The position numbers were made by a program, and so were the translations under genes. Below are positions 52,763 to 62,196 of a stretch of DNA of 64,000 nucleotides, piece after piece. Position 1 is the stretch's first letter. Every line of letters begins with the position of its first letter. The stretch is taken from assembly GCA_964423195.1 (NCBI GenBank), contig CAYRDY010000001.1, positions 6,234 to 70,233 on the forward strand. The letters are read 5' to 3'. Source of the stretch: CAKRHR01 sp964423195. Its GTDB lineage: Bacteria; Bacillota; Clostridia; Lachnospirales; Lachnospiraceae. The notes beneath the pieces are model-generated. The model was not told where the DNA came from. It was given only the letters and a program-made list of their open reading frames with translations, and did not search any database.

Positions 52763-53686
52763 ATGGACCACAAACCTGTACTGATCGTCATGGCGGCTGG
52801 CATGGGCAGCCGTTACGGCGGCCTCAAGCAGATCGATCCGGTCAGCGACGAGGGCGAGATTATTATGGATTTTTCAATCTATGACGCGATTCGTGCCGGC
52901 TTTGAGACGGTCATCTTTGTGATCAGGCGCGCGTTTGAGAGAGACTTTAAGAAAATTGTGGGCGCACGCCTTGAAAAATATGCCGATGTCCGCTATGTTT
53001 ACCAGCGGCTTGAAGATTTGCCGGAGGGCTATGCGGTCCCGGAGGGCCGTGTGAAGCCGGGGGGCACGGGGCACGCGGTGCTCTGCTGCCGGCATGTGGT
53101 CAGCGGACCATTCGCGGTCATCAATGCCGACGACTATTACGGTCCGGAGGCGTTTGGGATCATCTATGATTATCTTGCGTCCGTCACGGACGACGACGGA
53201 TACCGTTTTGCGATGGTCGGCTATCCGATTGAAAATACGCTGACAGATTTTGGCTATGTGTCAAGAGGTGTCTGCAGGGTCGGCGAGGATCAAATGCTCA
53301 TCGATATCTGCGAGCGCACGCATATCGAGAAGCGGGACGGCAGGGCCGTGTATACGGAGGACGATGGCCGGACATGGCATCGGATCCCGGCAGGCAGCAC
53401 GGTGTCGATGAATATGTGGGGATTTTCGACGGGCTTTATGGATGAGCTTGAGAGACGGTTTATTCCGTTTCTGGATGAAACGCTCAGATCCTGGCCGCAA
53501 AAGGGCGAATATTTCCTGCCCAATGTGGTCGATGAACTGGTGAGAGCGGACAGGGCCACGGTCAGGGTTCTGAGGTCGCATGACCGCTGGTACGGCGTGA
53601 CTTATAAGGAGGACAGGGCTGTGATCGCCGACGCGATCGCCCAGATGAAGGCTGCCGGAATGTATCCGCGGAAATTGTGGAGTTGA
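52763..53686 (+). CDS. Sugar-phosphate nucleotidyltransferase family protein
   Basis: 307 residues. The N-terminal nucleotide-binding signature is VMAAGMGSRYGGLKQIDP, followed by GGTGHAVLCC and the metal-binding Asp pair in VINADDYYGPEAF near residue 115. This is the NTP_transferase fold used to make NDP-sugars or CDP-type donors; the specific sugar cannot be told, and the C-terminal half does not show a hexapeptide repeat. GGGAGGGG precedes the ATG at 52763. The two upstream neighbours are unrelated, so context does not name the pathway. Confidence 0.82.
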   Translation: MDHKPVLIVMAAGMGSRYGGLKQIDPVSDEGEIIMDFSIYDAIRAGFETVIFVIRRAFERDFKKIVGARLEKYADVRYVYQRLEDLPEGYAVPEGRVKPGGTGHAVLCCRHVVSGPFAVINADDYYGPEAFGIIYDYLASVTDDDGYRFAMVGYPIENTLTDFGYVSRGVCRVGEDQMLIDICERTHIEKRDGRAVYTEDDGRTWHRIPAGSTVSMNMWGFSTGFMDELERRFIPFLDETLRSWPQKGEYFLPNVVDELVRADRATVRVLRSHDRWYGVTYKEDRAVIADAIAQMKAAGMYPRKLWS

Positions 53687-53789
53687 AGTCCGCCGATGGC
53701 TGGCTGAGACAGGCCTGGGAGCCAGGACATTTCATTGAATCAGTGACAGGCAGATCTGTTTCCAAAGTTTATACACAGGAGGTTTTTTG

Positions 53790-55001
53790 ATGGAAAGGAT
53801 TCAAATGACGACGCCGCTTGTCGAGATGGACGGCGACGAGATGACAAGGATTTTGTGGCAGTATATAAAGGACGAGCTGATCCTGCCCTATGTTGATCTG
53901 AAGACAGAATATTATGATCTGGGGCTGGCCCACCGAAATGAGACCGACGATCAGGTGACGGTTGACGCGGCCAATGCCACCAAGAAGTACGGCGTCGCCG
54001 TCAAATGCGCGACGATCACACCGAATGCCGCCCGTGTAGAGGAGTATGGCCTGAAGGAAATGTGGAAGAGCCCGAACGGCACCATCCGGGCGATTCTTGA
54101 CGGCACGGTTTTCAGGGCGCCGATTATTGTCAAGGGCATCGAACCCTATGTGAAAAACTGGAGGAAACCGATTACCATCGCCAGGCATGCCTACGGCGAT
54201 GTCTACAAAAATGTTGAGATGAAGATTCCGGGGCCAGGAAAGGCGGAACTGGTCTATACGGCCCAGGACGGCACTCAGACGCGGGAAGTGATCCACCGAT
54301 TTGAGGGCCCGGGCGTGGTTCAGGGCATGCACAATCTCTGCGCGTCGATCGAGAGCTTTGCCAGGAGCTGTTTTAATTATGCGCTGGATACAAAGCAGAC
54401 ACTTTGGTTTGCGACGAAAGACACGATATCCAAAAAATATGACCATACCTTTAAAGACATTTTCCAGGAGATATACGAAGCCGAGTACGCGGACAAATTT
54501 GAGGCGGCGGGCATCGAGTATTTCTATACGCTGATCGATGACGCCGTGGCCCGTGTGATGAAGTCTGAGGGCGGCTTTATCTGGGCGTGCAAAAACTATG
54601 ACGGCGATGTGATGAGTGACATGATCTCGTCGGCCTTCGGCTCGCTGGCGATGATGACTTCCGTGCTCGTCTCACCGGAGGGCTATTTTGAGTACGAGGC
54701 GGCGCACGGCACGGTGCAGCGGCACTATTATAAGCATCTGCAGGGGGAGAAGACATCGACGAACTCTGTGGCCACGATCTTTGCGTGGACAGGGGCGCTC
54801 AAGAAAAGGGGAGAACTCGACGGCAACGAAGCGCTGACGGCGTTTGCCGCGCGGCTTGAGCGGGCGGCTGTAAAGACGATCGAGGACGGCAAGATGACGA
54901 GAGACCTGGCGATGATCACCGCATTGGAAAATGTGACCGTGCTTGACAGCCTGGAATTTATTCGGGAAATTCGGAAAACCATGGAAAATTTAGGCCTGTA
55001 G
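53790..55001 (+). CDS. icd: NADP-dependent isocitrate dehydrogenase, eukaryotic type
   Basis: 403 residues of the monomer-size homodimeric class II enzyme. It oxidises isocitrate to 2-oxoglutarate. Signatures are [13 protein letters not shown] at the N-terminus, [34 protein letters not shown], the helix with [15 protein letters not shown], the metal-binding YDGDVMSDM and the NADP loop [11 protein letters not shown]. In anaerobes it usually supplies 2-oxoglutarate for glutamate. CAGGAGG is 7 bases before the ATG; a TTG one codon upstream is less likely. Confidence 0.96.
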   Translation: MERIQMTTPLVEMDGDEMTRILWQYIKDELILPYVDLKTEYYDLGLAHRNETDDQVTVDAANATKKYGVAVKCATITPNAARVEEYGLKEMWKSPNGTIRAILDGTVFRAPIIVKGIEPYVKNWRKPITIARHAYGDVYKNVEMKIPGPGKAELVYTAQDGTQTREVIHRFEGPGVVQGMHNLCASIESFARSCFNYALDTKQTLWFATKDTISKKYDHTFKDIFQEIYEAEYADKFEAAGIEYFYTLIDDAVARVMKSEGGFIWACKNYDGDVMSDMISSAFGSLAMMTSVLVSPEGYFEYEAAHGTVQRHYYKHLQGEKTSTNSVATIFAWTGALKKRGELDGNEALTAFAARLERAAVKTIEDGKMTRDLAMITALENVTVLDSLEFIREIRKTMENLGL

Positions 55002-55154
55002 AGGGCGGATATTTTGGCGGTTTTTGTGCGGCGCTCTGCCGTGATAAATCAAGAAAAATCGAAAATATCAAAAAGTTTTAAATATATTAAAAATTTACAT
55101 CTTTTTCGGAAAATTTTACATTGTAAATGATAAAAATTTAACGTATACTTAGAC

Positions 55155-55183
55155 TTGTAAAAAACGTAAAGGTTTTTTATAAT
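55155..55183 (+). promoter_or_regulatory. Strong promoter upstream of a hairpin cluster
   Basis: TTGTAA, a 17-base spacer, TATAAT in an AT-rich region. The transcript would start near 55190. No ORF of useful length follows on this strand before the minus-strand regulator gene. Confidence 0.7.
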
Positions 55184-55189
55184 AGTTAC

Positions 55190-55440
55190 CCAATACCTTC
55201 TTTTTACTATTCACAATGCTGGACTCAGACCAGTTGATTCCCACCTCCCCCCTTCTGCCAACTGGTCGGTTTGCCAAAGTAATGGAATGGAGCCGGAACC
55301 CGCAAGGGTTCCGGCTCCATTCCAGTTGTGGTGGTGGTGCGCCTGGCGGCGCACGTTTACTGAAAACTTTCGTGAAGAAAGCAGCCGCTGTAGGCCTGTC
55401 TAAAGCGGCTGCAAAAAGATGGTGTGAACTTGTGTTTTCA
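55190..55440 (+). ncRNA. Candidate structured non-coding RNA
   Basis: Downstream of the promoter, perfect stems follow one another: GACCAGTTG/CAACTGGTC (55228/55259) around a C-rich loop containing ACCTCC; a 19-bp stem TGGAATGGAGCCGGAACCC with its full complement around GCAA (55283-55324); GTGCGCC/GGCGCAC (55337/55348); CTTTC/GAAAG (55367-55381); and GCAGCCGCT/AGCGGCTGC (55381/55404). The C-rich loop can also pair with the GGTGGTGG at 55330, a possible pseudoknot. The composition is far more GC-rich than the flanks. No 6S, SRP, RNase P or tmRNA consensus was recognised; other known clostridial RNA families such as raiA were not testable by eye. The 3' end is not defined. Confidence 0.5.
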
Positions 55441-55446
55441 ATCGTG

Positions 55447-56223
55447 TTACTTTAGATTCTGCATATATTCTTTCGGTGAGCACCCTGCCACTTTCTTGAA
55501 CACCTTGCTGAAATAGAAGGCGTCCTCAAATCCGAGCTTTTCTGAGATCTCATAAATCTTTAAGTTCCTCTCGGTGAGTAGTTTCTTGGCCTCCTCAATC
55601 TTGAGGAAGTTGATATATTTGGTGAAACTGTACGCGCTGTATTTTTTGAAAATACTGCTCAGGTAGTTCGGGCTGAGTCCGAAGACATCGGCCACCTCAT
55701 TGAGAGAGAGCTTCTTGTCAATATTTTTTTGAATATACTTTTGAATCTCCGTGATCGTGTGGTTTTTGGCCTCATTTTTTTTGCTGTTGTCGTCCGGCAG
55801 CTTTTCAGGCGGATCCTCGTCCACCGTCCGGTGGACATTCATATACTCCAGCCGCTCGATCGCGGACCTCACAGCCCCGGAGAGCAGTTCCTCGTTCAGA
55901 TCGCTCTTTAACAGATACTCGACGGCGCTGTAATGTACGGCGGCCTGGACAAAAGAAAAATCTTTGCGGTCGGTGACAATGATAAAGACCGGTATCTCTC
56001 CGAAATGCTTGCGGCACAGACGCATCAGATCCAGGCCGGTGCTCTGCAAAAGGGCGGTCTCGGTGATCACGATATCCGGGCGCAGTGTCTCGATAAAATG
56101 CATCGCGTCATGGACGTCCTCTGTCTGGGCGCACACACTGACATTGAGTTTTATTGATGAGAGCATTGTTTTCAGACGAGATATGAAGGCAGAATCGCTG
56201 TCGACGATAAGAATTTTCCACAT
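55447..56223 (-). CDS. YesN/AraC-type response regulator with atypical receiver
   Basis: 258 residues. The receiver domain (1-120; MWKILIVDSDSAFI, K in YLLKSDLNEELL) is joined through a linker (about 130-155) to a two-helix-turn-helix AraC domain (about 160-258; IQKNIDKKLSLNEVADVFGL, EISEKLGFEDAFYFSKVFKK). The usual phospho-acceptor aspartate of PDIVITD is Glu55 here (RPDIVITETALL), while the acidic pair near the N-terminus and the Lys are kept. Such a change prevents normal phosphorylation and may mimic it. No histidine kinase is nearby. The ATG at 56223 has GAAGGGA 8 bases upstream; a 26-codon extension lacks one. The 292-base gap before it (56224-56515) is AT-rich with no gene seen. Confidence 0.88.
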   Translation of the reverse strand: MWKILIVDSDSAFISRLKTMLSSIKLNVSVCAQTEDVHDAMHFIETLRPDIVITETALLQSTGLDLMRLCRKHFGEIPVFIIVTDRKDFSFVQAAVHYSAVEYLLKSDLNEELLSGAVRSAIERLEYMNVHRTVDEDPPEKLPDDNSKKNEAKNHTITEIQKYIQKNIDKKLSLNEVADVFGLSPNYLSSIFKKYSAYSFTKYINFLKIEEAKKLLTERNLKIYEISEKLGFEDAFYFSKVFKKVAGCSPKEYMQNLK

Positions 56224-56515
56224 ATACGAATCCCTTCTTTCAGGTACGGGGTGACAAAGTAACGGAAAGCCAATCTCAGTCTCGCCAATGCAGGTATGCA
56301 ACAGTAATTATTTTTGTCCATTCCTTGTCCTAAAATAAGGGATTTATAATAATTACATGAAAAGTGAGTTCTTGTTGTAAAAAAATTTATCCATTCAACT
56401 ATACCATCTAACTATATCATACAATACTCCTTTTGCGTGTAAAAGTCAAGGCATTTTATAAAATTATTAATTTTTTTAATAAATAATGAAAATAAATTCC
56501 GAAAATTTACAAGGG

Positions 56516-58441
56516 CTATCCTTCTTCCTGTAAATTTTCCCATTTTGTCATCAGATCATTCAACTCCTCTTCAAGTGTCTGTTTTTCGTCGTTGATCTCC
56601 AGAAGTTTAGCCATATCGGTGTAGACGTCCGCCCTTGTGAGCAGTTCGTCAAGCGCCGTGATGCGCCCTTCCGCCTCATCGATGCGCGCCTCGATTCTCG
56701 CGATATCATTTTGCCGCTTGCGCTCCTGGGCCCGCTGCTGTTTTTGCAGGCGGTAATTTTTGCCGGAGATGGCGGATGACGGCCCTCGGTTGTCCGGTGA
56801 CGGTGTGCCTGCTGTGCCGGACGAGGAGGGGATGGAACGGTTCTTTTTTTCCAGATAGTCGTCATAGTTTCCGAGATAACTGATCAGTCCGCCGCCGGTC
56901 AGCTCAAGGATTCTGGTGGCGGTCGTATTGATCAGGTAGCGATCATGGGACACAAAAAAAACCGTGCCGGTGTAGCTGCGGAGCGCGTTTTCAAGAATTT
57001 CCCTGGAAGTGATATCCAGGTGGTTGGTCGGCTCGTCGAGGATCAGGAAGTTGGCCTCGGAGAGCATCAGTTTGGCCAGTGACAAGCGGCCGCGCTCGCC
57101 GCCGCTCAGATCGCCGACGCGCTTGAAGACGTCGTCTCCCGTGAACAGAAACGCGGCGAGGACATTTCGGATCGTCGTGTTGTCCAGATACGGATAGGCG
57201 TCGGAAATCTCGTCAAAAATGTTTTTCTCCGCGTGGAGGACCTGATGCTCCTGGTCATAGTAGCCGATCATGACTTTCGCGCCGAGGCGAATTTCGCCGG
57301 AGTCGGCCGACATCATATGATTGATGATCTTGAGCATCGTGGTCTTTCCTGCGCCATTGCTGCCGATCAGCGCCACCCGCTCGCCGCGCCGGATATCAAT
57401 GTTGATGCCGGAGAAGAGGCGGACGCCGCCAAAAGATTTGCTCAAATTTTCGACATGAAGGACGTCATTTCCGCTGATGATGGCAGGTTCCAGACTCAGG
57501 CGGATTCCCTTTTCCCCGATGTCCGGTTGTTCAAGGCGATCGATTTTTTCGAGCATCTTTTCCCGGCTTTCCGCCCTCTTGATGGATTTTTCGCGGTTAA
57601 AAGATCTCAGTTTGGTGATGACTTCCTCCTGGTGCCGGATTTCTCTCTGCTGGTTTAAATAGGCCTTCATCTGCGCATCGCGCACGGCGGCCTTTTTCGC
57701 GGCAAAAGCCGTGTAATTGCCCGAGAAGACAGTGCTCCTGTGATGGTCGATCTCAATGACTTTGGTGACAATTTTATCGAGAAAATATCGGTCATGGGCC
57801 ACGATCAGCACCGCGCCGGGATAGTTTTGGAGAAAAGTTTCCAGCCAGGCGATCGCGTTCATATCCAGGTGGTTGGTCGGCTCATCCAGCAGGATGATAT
57901 CCGGTCTGGACAGAAGCAGCCGTCCCAGGGCAACCCTCGTCTTCTGCCCGCCGGAGAGGGTGTTGACGGGCGTCTGAAATTCGTCCTCCTCGAACCCCAG
58001 GCCCTTTAGGACCCCGGTGATCTCACTTTTGTAGGCGTAGCCGTTGGCATCCTCAAATTTCTGCGTGAGGCGCGCGTAAGCGGTCAGCATCTGGTCCAGC
58101 GTCGCGCCCTGGGCATCCTCCATGTCGCGCTCAAGGTGTTTCATCTGGCTGTAGGTCTCTAGAATCTCCCGCTTGACTTCCAGCATGGCCTCGTAGATTG
58201 TATGTTCGTCCGAGAGGGATTGATGCTGGGCCAGATAGCCGATGGTTTTTCCCCGTGACAACACAATCTCGCCGGAATCGGCCGGTATTTCGCGCATGAT
58301 GATCCTGAGCAGCGTGGATTTGCCGGCGCCGTTGACGCCGATGAGCGCGGCCTTTTCATGTTCCTCTATATGAAAATGGATATTTGTTAATATTTCATCT
58401 GTACCGAAGGATTTACAGATATTTTGGCATGAGAGTATCAT
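56516..58441 (-). CDS. ABC-F family ATPase (YdiF/Uup-like)
   Basis: 641 residues with two ABC domains and no membrane segments. The first has LIGVNGAGKSTLL, signature LSGGQKTRVALGRLLL and DEPTNHLDMNAIAW; the second has LIGSNGAGKTTMLK, LSGGERGRLSLAKL and DEPTNHLDI. Between them is the charged ABC-F linker (P-site tRNA interaction motif, about 235-310), and the C-terminus is a coiled coil (about 555-635), the arrangement of YdiF and Uup. ABC-F proteins act on the ribosome; some give antibiotic resistance, but this subclass is usually housekeeping. A Ser/Pro/Gly-rich segment near residue 540 separates the second ABC domain from the coiled coil. Confidence 0.93.
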   Translation of the reverse strand: MILSCQNICKSFGTDEILTNIHFHIEEHEKAALIGVNGAGKSTLLRIIMREIPADSGEIVLSRGKTIGYLAQHQSLSDEHTIYEAMLEVKREILETYSQMKHLERDMEDAQGATLDQMLTAYARLTQKFEDANGYAYKSEITGVLKGLGFEEDEFQTPVNTLSGGQKTRVALGRLLLSRPDIILLDEPTNHLDMNAIAWLETFLQNYPGAVLIVAHDRYFLDKIVTKVIEIDHHRSTVFSGNYTAFAAKKAAVRDAQMKAYLNQQREIRHQEEVITKLRSFNREKSIKRAESREKMLEKIDRLEQPDIGEKGIRLSLEPAIISGNDVLHVENLSKSFGGVRLFSGINIDIRRGERVALIGSNGAGKTTMLKIINHMMSADSGEIRLGAKVMIGYYDQEHQVLHAEKNIFDEISDAYPYLDNTTIRNVLAAFLFTGDDVFKRVGDLSGGERGRLSLAKLMLSEANFLILDEPTNHLDITSREILENALRSYTGTVFFVSHDRYLINTTATRILELTGGGLISYLGNYDDYLEKKNRSIPSSSGTAGTPSPDNRGPSSAISGKNYRLQKQQRAQERKRQNDIARIEARIDEAEGRITALDELLTRADVYTDMAKLLEINDEKQTLEEELNDLMTKWENLQEEG

Positions 58442-58699
58442 TTTCGCACCCCTTCAGACATCATCTTCATTTTGGCATATTGCGGGCGTCAGATATTGTT
58501 TGACGCCCTTTTATCATATCATTTATTGCGTCTAAAGTCCAGAAAAAACGGGATCAGTGCGTTGTAATCCGAGACGCCAATTTGTAATGCAAAATGTAAT
58601 GCATAACGGGATCAGCCCCGCCGCGCGGCTCGGCCGATGGCTAAGACACTGCGGTTTGAACGGGGAACAGCGATTTGGATCCGACAGAATTGTTACTAT

Positions 58700-58728
58700 T
58701 TGACATTTGCGGCCGTTTTTTTTATAAT
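58700..58728 (+). promoter_or_regulatory. Sigma-A promoter of rex
   Basis: A consensus TTGACA, a 17-base spacer (mostly T) and a consensus TATAAT. Its position inside the upstream extension of the frame fixes the rex start at 58762. The remainder of the gap 58442-58700 holds repeated ACGGGATCAG and GTAATGCA words but no gene. Confidence 0.88.
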
Positions 58729-58761
58729 GGCTACTATACAGACAAAAAGGAGTTGTCAGTT

Positions 58762-59406
58762 TTGAGCGACAGAGAAATTTCATCGGCGGTGATCCGGAGA
58801 TTGCCGAGGTACTACAGGTATCTGGGGGAATTGCTAGAGAATGATGTGGTGCGCATCTCTTCCAAAGAGCTGAGTGCCCGCATGAAGGTGACGGCCTCGC
58901 AGATACGCCAGGATCTCAATAATTTCGGAGGTTTTGGGCAGCAGGGGTACGGCTATAATGTCGAGTATCTCCATGATGAGATCGGAAAAATTCTGGGCCT
59001 TGATACAACGCAGAATATGATCATTATCGGCGCCGGAAATCTTGGACAGGCGCTGGCAAATTATGACTTTACACATATTGGTTTTAAGCTGATCGGTATT
59101 TTTGACATCAATCCGCGGCTCAAGGATCTGTCGTTTCATGGCGTGGAGGTCATGATGATGGAGGATCTTGAGGCGTTTATTGAGAGCCATGAAGTGCATG
59201 TGGTGACTCTGACGGTGCCGAAGCGCCAGGCGCGGGCGATCGGTCGGCAGCTGGAGCGCTGGGGCATCCGCGCAATCTGGAATTTCGCGCCCACGGACCT
59301 GCAGCTCTCGGAGGATGTGTGTGTGAGGAATGTGCATCTCGATGAGAGCCTGATGACACTTTCATATAATTACCGCAACCACGGCAAGAAAAAAGCAGAA
59401 CTGTGA
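58762..59406 (+). CDS. rex: Redox-sensing transcriptional repressor Rex
   Basis: 214 residues. An N-terminal winged helix (1-80; SSKELSARMKVTASQIRQDL, FGGFGQQGYGY) binds operators; a Rossmann domain (MIIIGAGNLGQALANYDF near residue 85) senses the NADH/NAD ratio; the C-terminal helix swaps between dimer subunits. Rex releases fermentation and respiration genes when NADH is high. The TTG start at 58762 has AAAAGGAG 9 bases upstream and lies downstream of the promoter; the open frame beyond it is not transcribed. No clear Rex box was found in its own promoter by eye. Confidence 0.96.
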   Translation: MSDREISSAVIRRLPRYYRYLGELLENDVVRISSKELSARMKVTASQIRQDLNNFGGFGQQGYGYNVEYLHDEIGKILGLDTTQNMIIIGAGNLGQALANYDFTHIGFKLIGIFDINPRLKDLSFHGVEVMMMEDLEAFIESHEVHVVTLTVPKRQARAIGRQLERWGIRAIWNFAPTDLQLSEDVCVRNVHLDESLMTLSYNYRNHGKKKAEL

Positions 59407-59431
59407 GTTCTGTCTGGGAGGGAGATATGAT

Positions 59432-60967
59432 ATGCGGTATCTTTTAGATCACAGGGAAATGAAGCAGGTTGACGCCTATTCGATAGAGACGATCGGCATA
59501 CCGTCGCTCGTCCTCATGGAGCGCGCGGCCCTGGCGGTGACCACTCGCCTGAGAGAGCGGCTAGAGGATGATTCGCGCGTGCTGGCGGTGTCCGGCAGCG
59601 GCAATAACGGCGCGGACGCGGTCGCGGCCGCCCGCATTCTCTACAATATGGGCTATGCGGCAGAAATCTGTCTTGCGGCGGAGGGGTCGAAGATATCCGA
59701 TGAGCTGCGCACACAGCTGGAGATCGCCGAGAAGCTGGGGATGAAGATTTATATGGGTGGGGAGACGGTGGATTTTGACCAGTTTGACTGGCTGATCGAC
59801 GGCCTGTTCGGCATCGGCCTGTCACGCGCGGTCGGCGGCGGCTATGCGGACATGATCCGCCGGATCAATCAGTCTCGTGCGTCTGTGTGTGCCGTGGATA
59901 TCCCTTCCGGCGTCTTTGCCGACAACGGGCAGATTCTCGGCTGCTGCGTGCGCGCGGAAATGACGGTCACGTTTGGGTATGACAAGATTGGCATGGTCTT
60001 GTATCCTGGGGCGCAGATGGCCGGGGATCTCTATGTAGCGGACATCGGTTTCGCCAGGGGCGCGGCAGAGCGTCTGCAGCCAAAAGTGCGCGCATTGGAT
60101 TCCAAAGACATCAAAACGCTGCTGCCGCCGCGGCTGCCGTCCTCCAACAAGGGCACTTACGGACGCCTGCTGGTGATCGCGGGGAAGAAGAATATGTGCG
60201 GCGCGGCGCTGCTGTGCGGCGCTGCTGCTTACAGAATGGGCGCGGGACTGGTACGGGTCGCCGCTCCGGAGGAAAACAGGATCATCATACAGAGCGGCCT
60301 GCCTGAGGCGGTGCTCGATACATACGAGAGCGGGAAGCTCGGCGATGACTGGATCAATGTTTTGCTGGCATGGGCGGACGCGGTGGTCATCGGTCCGGGT
60401 CTCGGCACAGGACAGGAGACATTGAAGTTTTTGGAGGCTGTCCTCGCCTCGGACCTGCCGGCGGTGATCGACGCCGACGCGCTCAATGTCCTGTCGGCAC
60501 ATCGAGAGATGCTCTCGCGTCACCGCGGGCCGGTGATCGTGACGCCGCACCTCGGCGAGATGTCGCGGCTGACCGGACGGCCGGTCGCACAGATTCAGTC
60601 GGATCTGATCGGCACGTGCAGGTCATTTGCCGCACAATACAGGGTCGTCTGTGTCCTCAAGGATGCCAGGACGGTCATCTCCGACGGGGAGGATGTCTTT
60701 ATCAACACCACCGGCAATAACGGGATGAGCACCGGCGGCAGCGGCGATGTCCTAGCCGGCATCATCGGAGGTCTGCTGGCGCAGACGCAGGCGGGATTCG
60801 AAGATGCGCTGTCCGGTGCGGACGTTTCGCCAAAACTGCGGCTGGCGGCGCTTGGCGCCTACATTCACGGGCGCAGCGGCGATGAGGCAAAAAAAGTGAC
60901 CGGTGTCTATGGACTTTTGGCGTCAGATATTATAAAATACTTGTCAAGTGCAATAGATCATTGCTGA
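59432..60967 (+). CDS. nnrD: Bifunctional NAD(P)H-hydrate epimerase / dehydratase
   Basis: 511 residues, a fusion of a YjeF N-terminal epimerase (1-210) and a ribokinase-like ADP-dependent dehydratase (about 225-505). It repairs hydrated NADH and NADPH. The epimerase loop is VSGSGNNGADAVAAARIL, where the common GGDG is GADA; the dehydratase shows GTYGRLLVIAGKKNMCGAA, VTPHLGEMSRLTGRP and the catalytic NGMSTGGSGDVLAGI. It lies directly after rex, so NADH sensing and NADH repair are adjacent, and before alr. GGAGGG precedes the ATG. Confidence 0.95.
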   Translation: MRYLLDHREMKQVDAYSIETIGIPSLVLMERAALAVTTRLRERLEDDSRVLAVSGSGNNGADAVAAARILYNMGYAAEICLAAEGSKISDELRTQLEIAEKLGMKIYMGGETVDFDQFDWLIDGLFGIGLSRAVGGGYADMIRRINQSRASVCAVDIPSGVFADNGQILGCCVRAEMTVTFGYDKIGMVLYPGAQMAGDLYVADIGFARGAAERLQPKVRALDSKDIKTLLPPRLPSSNKGTYGRLLVIAGKKNMCGAALLCGAAAYRMGAGLVRVAAPEENRIIIQSGLPEAVLDTYESGKLGDDWINVLLAWADAVVIGPGLGTGQETLKFLEAVLASDLPAVIDADALNVLSAHREMLSRHRGPVIVTPHLGEMSRLTGRPVAQIQSDLIGTCRSFAAQYRVVCVLKDARTVISDGEDVFINTTGNNGMSTGGSGDVLAGIIGGLLAQTQAGFEDALSGADVSPKLRLAALGAYIHGRSGDEAKKVTGVYGLLASDIIKYLSSAIDHC

Positions 60968-60988
60968 ATATGAAGGGACAGGGGAAGG

Positions 60989-62167
60989 ATGAGCACATAC
61001 AGATATTATGCGGAAATTGATCTGGACGCGCTGGACCATAATGTGCGAGAGATCCGTAAGTATATCGGCGGCGGGGTAAAACTGTGCTGTGTGATCAAGG
61101 CCAACGCCTATGGCCATGGCGCCATAGAGGTGGCGCAGTTCCTTGAGGAGGGACGCACGGACTGGTTCGCTGTGTCCAGCGTGGATGAGGCATTGGAATT
61201 GCGCTGGGCGGGCATCGAGAAACCGATTCTCGTGCTGGGGACGACATTCGCGGCGCAATACGAGACGGCTGTGAGACACCATATCACCCTGACGATTTAT
61301 ACGGAGGATGCGGCACGTACCCTGAGCGACGCGGCGGTTCGATGCGGCATGCGCGCAAATATCCACATCAAGCTGGACACGGGCATGAGTCGCATCGGTT
61401 TTGAGATGTCTGAGGCTTCGGCCGATGCCATCTGCCGCATCGCGGGACTTCCGAATCTGAAGATCGAGGGGCTGTTTACACATTTCGCGTGTGCTGACAT
61501 GCGAGGGCGCGAGCCCACCTTGCGACAGTTGGACCAGTACTTAGAGATGGTGCGGGTCCTGAAGCGTCGCGGCATCGAGATCCCGCTGAAGCACTGCGCC
61601 AACAGCGCGGGCATCATGGCGTACAGGGAGGCGCATATGGATATGGTCCGCGCGGGCATCATGCTCTATGGCCTTTATCCCTCGGAGGAGATCAGTCATG
61701 ACTCAGTGGATCTGAGACCGGTCATGTCACTGAAGAGCCGTGTCGCCTATATCAAGACCGTTCCGGCGGGGACGCCGGTCAGCTATGGCGGCACCTATGT
61801 GACGGATAGAGAAACGGTGCTGGCGACAGTGCCGGTCGGCTACGCGGATGGGTATTTTAGAAGTCTCTCCGGTATCGGGCGCGTGCTGATCCACGGGCAG
61901 GAAGCACCGATTCGCGGGCGCATCTGCATGGATCAGTTCATGGTGGATGTCACGGGGATCGAGGACGTTTGCGCGGGCGATGCGGTGGTTCTGGTCGGCC
62001 GTGACGGTGATCATCGCCTCTGTGCGGAGGAGGTCGCGGATCTAGCCGGTTCATTCAACTATGAGCTTGTCTGTGAGGTCGGGCGTCGTGTGCCGCGGGT
62101 ATATACGGTCGCCGGAAAAAAGATCAAGGAAGTCTATTATCTGTACGGCGCGCAGGGAACCGTATGA
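60989..62167 (+). CDS. alr: Alanine racemase
   Basis: 392 residues; supplies D-alanine for peptidoglycan. The PLP lysine is in VIKANAYGHGAIEVA near residue 38; TGMSRIGFE and FTHFACAD contain barrel residues; the catalytic tyrosine is in TPVSYGGTYVTDRET near 265; GRICMDQFMVDVT contains the catalytic loop. GGGGAAGG precedes the ATG. It stands 21 bases after nnrD and is probably co-transcribed. Confidence 0.96.
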   Translation: MSTYRYYAEIDLDALDHNVREIRKYIGGGVKLCCVIKANAYGHGAIEVAQFLEEGRTDWFAVSSVDEALELRWAGIEKPILVLGTTFAAQYETAVRHHITLTIYTEDAARTLSDAAVRCGMRANIHIKLDTGMSRIGFEMSEASADAICRIAGLPNLKIEGLFTHFACADMRGREPTLRQLDQYLEMVRVLKRRGIEIPLKHCANSAGIMAYREAHMDMVRAGIMLYGLYPSEEISHDSVDLRPVMSLKSRVAYIKTVPAGTPVSYGGTYVTDRETVLATVPVGYADGYFRSLSGIGRVLIHGQEAPIRGRICMDQFMVDVTGIEDVCAGDAVVLVGRDGDHRLCAEEVADLAGSFNYELVCEVGRRVPRVYTVAGKKIKEVYYLYGAQGTV

Positions 62168-62196
62168 GATACATTTAAAAGGAGTATGATATTATT

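Noticed and set aside
58687..58706. Rex operator overlapping the rex promoter
   Set aside because: TTGTTACTATTTGACA resembles half a Rex box, but the inverted half is not present.
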